From NCBI GenBank assembly GCA_024280675.1, contig JAJRPT010000106.1, positions 1 through 9,648 on the forward strand: a stretch of 9,648 nucleotides of DNA, written 5' to 3'. Of this stretch, positions 6,896 through 9,648 are shown piece by piece (position 1 is the first letter of the stretch; each line of letters opens with the position of its first letter). The notes beneath the pieces were generated by a model that had not been told where the DNA came from, made no database searches, and worked only from the letters and a program-made list of their open reading frames with translations. The translations under genes were made by a program, and so were the position numbers. This DNA comes from Bacteroidota bacterium. GTDB lineage: Bacteria > Bacteroidota > Ignavibacteria > Kapaibacteriales > UBA2268.

Positions 6896-7106
6896 TTTGG
6901 ACTCCCATTATTTTATCCATTTCTTCTGAACTTATATAATCCCCAGTTTCAATTTGTTTTAAGCTTTCATCAAGTTCAGCTTTTAACTCATGTGTTATAA
7001 TAAAAGTTGGGTTATCAATATTATAATTAATATTCTCTAAAATTTCTGGGTCATTGATTCCGTCAATTTTTTTATGAAGTATTTCTTTTTGCTTGGCTAT
7101 AGTCAT
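6876..7106 (-). CDS. Antitoxin of the RelE/ParE-type module
   Basis: A 76-aa acidic protein that should neutralise the toxin encoded directly downstream. The middle reads NPTFIITHELKAELDESLKQ and the end is GDYISSEEMDKIMG, matching the short addiction-module antitoxins that pair with RelE/ParE toxins in Bacteroidota. A clear DNA-binding motif is not obvious, so autoregulation is uncertain. It starts at the ATG at 7104-7106 with only AAAGAA-like sequence upstream, and ends 20 bp inside the toxin gene. The 58 bases between it and the thrS remnant at 7165-7191 are AT-rich and must hold the promoter if this pair is transcribed on its own. Identification rests on the toxin neighbour as much as on its own sequence. 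Confidence 0.75.
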   Translation of the reverse strand: MTIAKQKEILHKKIDGINDPEILENINYNIDNPTFIITHELKAELDESLKQIETGDYISSEEMDKIMGVQSEDNLD

Positions 7107-7164
7107 TTTGTTTTTTCTTTTTATTTATTCTGACACAAAATAATCAATTTTATTGTTTATTTCA

Positions 7165-7191
7165 AAATTCACTTATCAATCTCTTTAAAAT
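7165..7191 (-). repeat. 27-bp remnant of the thrS 3' end behind hicA
   Basis: Identical over 27 bp to 7662-7688 and, over the 23 bp from the stop codon inward, to the genuine thrS end at 8396-8418. In the thrS frame it encodes FKEIDK and the TGA stop, then AATTT. It begins 2 bp past the hicA stop codon, so hicBA is bracketed by direct copies of the thrS end (7165-7191 and 7662-7688). Divergence is total on both sides of the 27 bp. Confidence 0.85.
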
Positions 7192-7193
7192 TA

Positions 7194-7400
7194 TCAAAGA
7201 TCGGATTCCACCAGACCTGACTCTTTCATCAATGCTTTCAACATTCCAACTCTCAGCGGTTTGTTTCCATGAACAGGAATAATAAGTCTACCATCTCCAT
7301 TAGGATTTGATAAAATGTGATGAGATCCCTTTATTCTTAACAAAGTCCATCCCTTTTTGATGAGAATTTTTATAAGTTTTTTACCACTAACTTGTTTCAA
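7194..7400 (-). CDS. hicA: HicA toxin (mRNA interferase)
   Basis: HicA toxins have a double-stranded-RNA-binding-like fold and cleave mRNA to stop translation; HicB neutralises them. The 68-aa length and the motifs are typical: MKQVSGKKLIKILIKKGWTL, then RIKGSHHILSNPNG with the catalytic His at about 27, then IPVHGNKPLRVGMLKAL. It starts at a TTG (7398-7400) that overlaps the hicB stop in TTGA (7397-7400), so translation should be coupled to hicB. The order is antitoxin first, toxin second, the less common of the two hic arrangements. The gene ends 2 bp before a 27-bp thrS remnant, which marks the right edge of this cassette. Confidence 0.93.
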   Translation of the reverse strand: MKQVSGKKLIKILIKKGWTLLRIKGSHHILSNPNGDGRLIIPVHGNKPLRVGMLKALMKESGLVESDL

Positions 7401-7600
7401 AACGCCAATTCCAAAACTTCAGTATTTTCTTCTATTTCTTTGTCATCTTGGGCAACTTCTAACCACAGTTCAACGGCTTCATTAATATTTTTAATTAATT
7501 CTTCATGGGTATCTGCTTCTGTAAAACAACCTTTGAGAGCAGGCACTTCAGCCCAGAAACCACCTTCTTCTGCCTTGTGAACAATTACTTTTAATTTCAT
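7397..7600 (-). CDS. hicB: HicB antitoxin (short form)
   Basis: The antitoxin partner of HicA. From the ATG at 7598-7600 it is 67 aa and carries the HicB pattern: KVIVHKAEEGGFWAEVPALK, then GCFTEADTHEELIKNINEAV, then ELWLEVAQ. Many HicB proteins are twice this size and carry a C-terminal helix-turn-helix or ribbon-helix-helix domain. This one stops after the core and ends in an acidic tail (DDKEIEENTEVLELAF), so direct promoter binding is doubtful. A TTG two codons earlier (7604-7606) could also start it, but AAGGA sits about 9 bases before the ATG. The gene overlaps hicA by 4 bp and lies in a 470-bp interval bounded by copies of the thrS tail. Confidence 0.93.
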   Translation of the reverse strand: MKLKVIVHKAEEGGFWAEVPALKGCFTEADTHEELIKNINEAVELWLEVAQDDKEIEENTEVLELAF

Positions 7601-7616
7601 AATCAATTTTCCTTTT

Positions 7617-7668
7617 TGAATTTATTAACGCTAATTTAATGAAAATATTTCTTTTGATAATAAATTCA
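7617..7668. promoter_or_regulatory. 11-bp inverted repeat in front of hicB
   Basis: TGAATTTATTA at 7617-7627 is the exact inverse of TAATAAATTCA at 7658-7668, with 30 bases between. It lies in the likely promoter region of hicBA and its outer arm includes the stop codon of the thrS remnant. It could be an operator or a stem-loop. The sequence is very AT-rich, so chance is a real alternative. Confidence 0.35.
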
Positions 7669-7788
7669 CTTATCAATCTCTTTAAAATACTCTAACATCT
7701 CAGAAAATAGTTTAGCACCAATATTTCCTTTGAGATGCTCACGAACAGAAACTGTACCTGCTTCCACTTCTTTGCCACCAATTACAAA
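7662..7788 (-). pseudogene. Second copy of the thrS 3' end (last 40 codons plus stop)
   Basis: Positions 7666-7788 match 8396-8518 over 123 bp with two differences (7774 and 7780), both synonymous (Gly GGC/GGT, Ile ATT/ATC). The fragment encodes FVIGGKEVEAGTVSVREHLK through FKEIDK and the TGA, the end of the ThrS anticodon-binding domain. The match begins exactly at a codon boundary and ends with the stop codon. A further 4 bp (7662-7665) are shared with the 27-bp copy at 7165. A TTG at 7864-7866 opens a 66-codon frame running into the fragment, overlapping the lipoprotein gene in another frame; there is no reason to think it is made. It lies 29 bp behind the lipoprotein stop. Confidence 0.95.
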
Positions 7789-7817
7789 TAATACTAAATT
7801 AAAATTTACAGAATAAA

Positions 7818-8360
7818 TTATAATAAAAATCCTATCAATAAGCCACCGATAATTGCTCCAATCCAATAAGCTACTCTGTTATCAGCATCTTTTTTATCAC
7901 GTTTACTAACTTCTTTTGACTTAAAGTGCTCGTCTTTTTTGCTTTCTGCAACTGGGTTGATTGGGTTATTTAAATTAGAATTATAAAAAGATGCGTCACA
8001 TGAATAGCATGTACTCCAAACATTGGGTCTTGATTCATGAGTTATCACTATTAAATTTGCACCCAAAAAGCAGGCTTCTTTTTTTAGAATATTTATTGCA
8101 TCAGCCTCTGTACAATCCCAAGTAGCTCCACCTTCTCTTAATTTCATCTTACCTAAGAACTTTACATCATCTTTTGCCACATCCAATTCCCTTCTAATTG
8201 TCACATCACAATCAGCACTTCCACTTTTCTGAGCTTCCTTTGCTTTTTGAATGCTTATATCATCTGAATAGTTTTTTCTCGTAATATTATAGGAACATGA
8301 GGAAACAGTGGCGGTAATTAAAACCAAGAAAAGGATTTTAGCTAAACAATTATTTTTCAT
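7818..8360 (-). CDS. Cysteine-rich lipoprotein with C-terminal glycine-rich helix
   Basis: A 180-aa envelope protein. The signal peptide ends in a lipobox (TVSSC, lipidated Cys22). The core, about 46-128, has the spacing of small RcsF/DUF4156-like lipoproteins: SADCDVTIRRE, DVKFLGKMKLREGG, WDCTEAD, then KKEACFLGANLIVITHES and NVWSTCYSC, with Cys51, 83, 97, 118 and 121. The GAN-x-I-x-I element is typical of that fold; a disulfide network is plausible. A Lys/Glu/Asp-rich linker (about 139-162) leads to a final hydrophobic segment, VAYWIGAIIGGLLIGFLL, which looks like a membrane helix with glycine-zipper spacing. A lipid anchor at one end and a membrane helix at the other is unusual. The gene begins 35 bp after the thrS stop and is flanked by two copies of the thrS 3' end. 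Specific function is unknown. Confidence 0.8.
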   Translation of the reverse strand: MKNNCLAKILFLVLITATVSSCSYNITRKNYSDDISIQKAKEAQKSGSADCDVTIRRELDVAKDDVKFLGKMKLREGGATWDCTEADAINILKKEACFLGANLIVITHESRPNVWSTCYSCDASFYNSNLNNPINPVAESKKDEHFKSKEVSKRDKKDADNRVAYWIGAIIGGLLIGFLL

Positions 8361-8395
8361 AATATCTCTACTTTATAAATTAAAATGTGTAAATG

Positions 8396-8518
8396 TCACT
8401 TATCAATCTCTTTAAAATACTCTAACATCTCAGAAAATAGTTTAGCACCAATATTTCCTTTGAGATGCTCACGAACAGAAACTGTACCTGCTTCCACTTC
8501 TTTACCACCGATTACAAA
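8396..8518 (-). repeat. Parental copy of the thrS 3'-end repeat
   Basis: The last 41 codons of the intact thrS gene, the source or rebuilt partner of the copies at 7666-7788 (121 of 123 identical) and 7169-7191 (23 of 23). Its offset from the 123-bp copy is exactly 730 bp. After the stop codon this copy continues CATTT, whereas both remnants continue AATTT, so the remnants keep what was probably the original downstream sequence. Confidence 0.95.
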
Positions 8519-9648
8519 ACAGAATGGAATTTTCATTTGTTCAGATTCAGCGATCTTGCGATTTACTTTTTCGGCCCGTTTATCAATGACAGACCTAAAT
8601 CCATTTGCAAGTAATTCTTTGTGTATTTTTTCGGCATAAGCAATATGTCCGTCGCTTATTGGAAGCACAGACACTTGAGTGGGTGCTAGCCAAAACGGGA
8701 AGTTTCCCGCATAATGCTCAATCAAAATTGACATGAAACGCTCCATCGAACCAAAGGGGGCACGGTGGATGATGATAGGTCGGTGCTTGGCATTATCGGC
8801 TCCAGTATATTCAAGCTCAAATCTTTGAGGCATCACATAATCAACTTGTACAGTTCCCAGTTGCCATTTCCTTCCGATTGCGTCTCGCACAATAAAATCA
8901 ATTTTGGGTCCATAGAATGCCGCCTCGCCCTTTGCAATGAAGAAATCAATGTTCATTTGTTCGGCTACTTCCAATATTTCTCTTTCGGCTGTTTCCCAAA
9001 GTTCTATTGCACCAGCGTATTTGTCCTCTGAGTCATCTCGGAATGAAAGTCTTGTTGTCACCTCCATTCCAAATGTATTGAAAACAAGCTGGGTGAGATC
9101 TATGCAATCTTTGAGTTCTGCCTTTAGTTGATCTTGGGTACAATAGATATGAGCGTCATCTTGTGTGAATCCTCTAACTCGGCTCAAACCAGAAAGCTCA
9201 CCAGATTGCTCATAACGATATACTGTTCCAAATTCAGCCAGTCTCAAAGGTAAATCACGATAGGAGCGAGGTTCCGATGAATATATTTGGTGGTGATGTG
9301 GGCAATTCATGGGCTTGAGCATGTATTGCTCATCATCGACTTTGATTGGTGCAAATTGTGAATCTTTATAGTAGGGGTAATGCCCGCTGGTTTTGTAGAG
9401 TTCAAGGTTTCCAATGTGTGGTGTGATTACTTCTTGGTAGCCACGTTTTATTAGTTCGCCTTTGATGAATTCTTCTAGTTTACGCCGAACGAATGCTCCA
9501 TTTGGCAACCAAACGGGAAGCCCTTGCCCAATTTCAGGACTAATCATATAAAGTTTTAATTTCTTGCCAAGTTTGCGGTGGTCACGTTTTTGGGCTTCTT
9601 CTCGAAGAACTAGATATTCTTCCAGCATCGACGCTTTAGGAAATGAGA
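8396..9648 (-). CDS. thrS: Threonyl-tRNA synthetase, C-terminal part (5' end beyond window)
   Basis: Charges tRNA-Thr. The frame is open to the window edge, and the residues before the Met at 9626-9628 read SFPKAS, typical ThrS sequence, so this is an internal Met. About 240 N-terminal residues (TGS and editing domains) lie outside. Counting from that Met: the RDHRKLGKKLKLY entry (15-27), zinc ligands Cys109 (MLKPMNCPHHH), His160 (TQDDAH) and His288 (IIIHRAPFGSMERF), motif 2 with RYEQSGELSGLSRVRGF (138-154), and the anticodon domain from about 315 (LAPTQVSVLPISDGH). All catalytic parts present are intact. Its last 41 codons are duplicated downstream, once nearly whole and once as 23 bp. The cluster of accessory genes begins 35 bp after its stop. 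Confidence 0.97.
   Translation of the reverse strand, partial: SFPKASMLEEYLVLREEAQKRDHRKLGKKLKLYMISPEIGQGLPVWLPNGAFVRRKLEEFIKGELIKRGYQEVITPHIGNLELYKTSGHYPYYKDSQFAPIKVDDEQYMLKPMNCPHHHQIYSSEPRSYRDLPLRLAEFGTVYRYEQSGELSGLSRVRGFTQDDAHIYCTQDQLKAELKDCIDLTQLVFNTFGMEVTTRLSFRDDSEDKYAGAIELWETAEREILEVAEQMNIDFFIAKGEAAFYGPKIDFIVRDAIGRKWQLGTVQVDYVMPQRFELEYTGADNAKHRPIIIHRAPFGSMERFMSILIEHYAGNFPFWLAPTQVSVLPISDGHIAYAEKIHKELLANGFRSVIDKRAEKVNRKIAESEQMKIPFCFVIGGKEVEAGTVSVREHLKGNIGAKLFSEMLEYFKEIDK

Larger units (their letters stand above)
6594..8395 (-). other. Accessory gene cluster inserted between thrS and glyS
   Basis: This stretch separates two housekeeping tRNA synthetase genes and holds only accessory genes, all on the minus strand: a lipoprotein, hicBA and a RelE/ParE-type pair. 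It is visibly richer in A and T than the flanking synthetase genes. Each of the three modules is followed by a piece of the thrS 3' end: 123 bp, 27 bp, and a doubtful diverged 25 bp. That points to successive insertions at the end of thrS. No integrase, transposase or terminal inverted repeat was seen, so the mechanism is open. Confidence 0.6.

Noticed and set aside
7666..7866. A 66-codon chimeric frame starting at TTG and running into the thrS remnant
   Set aside because: It overlaps the 3' part of the lipoprotein gene in another frame, has no ribosome binding site that I can see, and its only recognisable part is the duplicated thrS tail. It is reported as a pseudogene fragment, not a gene.
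8765..9131. Plus-strand open frames inside thrS
   Set aside because: Antisense to conserved ThrS motifs; no independent support.

Overview
The window suggests an AT-rich bacterium of the Bacteroidota/Chlorobiota/Kapabacteria (FCB) group. The strongest clue is a short primary sigma factor (286 aa) that opens with a TNRESQSLDKYLQEIG-type N-terminus and lacks the long region 1.1 of proteobacterial RpoD. Weak Shine-Dalgarno sequences, several TTG/GTG starts and a TAnnTTTG-like -7 element upstream of the sigma gene agree with this. The assignment comes from protein character only; no rRNA is present.

Layout. At the left edge one plus-strand gene encodes a small His-rich outer-membrane-barrel-like protein. 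It converges on everything else, which lies on the minus strand. Read in the direction of transcription (high to low coordinates), the minus strand holds: thrS (threonyl-tRNA synthetase, 5' end outside the window); a six-cysteine lipoprotein; a HicB/HicA toxin-antitoxin pair; a second toxin-antitoxin pair of the RelE/ParE type; glyS (glycyl-tRNA synthetase); an unlisted 50-codon ORF overlapping an unknown 93-aa gene, which in turn overlaps a ctpA-type S41 periplasmic protease; rpoD; lipA (lipoyl synthase); and a DUF302 protein.

The unusual part is the AT-rich stretch between thrS and glyS (about 6.6-8.4 kb). The last 40 codons plus stop of thrS occur a second time at 7666-7788 (123 bp, two synonymous differences), directly behind the lipoprotein gene. 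The last 23 bp occur a third time, extended to a 27-bp match with the second copy, 2 bp behind hicA. A diverged 25-bp version (22 of 25 identical, all three differences in third codon positions) lies 8 bp behind the parE-like toxin and just in front of glyS. Each accessory module is therefore followed by a remnant of the thrS 3' end. This looks like repeated insertion of small gene cassettes at the end of thrS, each time leaving an intact thrS end upstream and a remnant downstream. No recombinase gene is visible in the window.

Regulatory-looking sequence includes three perfect tandem 15-bp units, each with a TTCAC/GTGAA palindrome, in the leader of rpoD; a strong hairpin between rpoD and lipA; a hairpin plus T-tract ending the first gene; and an 11-bp inverted repeat in front of hicB. 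There is no gene-free stretch longer than about 220 bases. No tRNA, rRNA, CRISPR array or insertion sequence was recognised.
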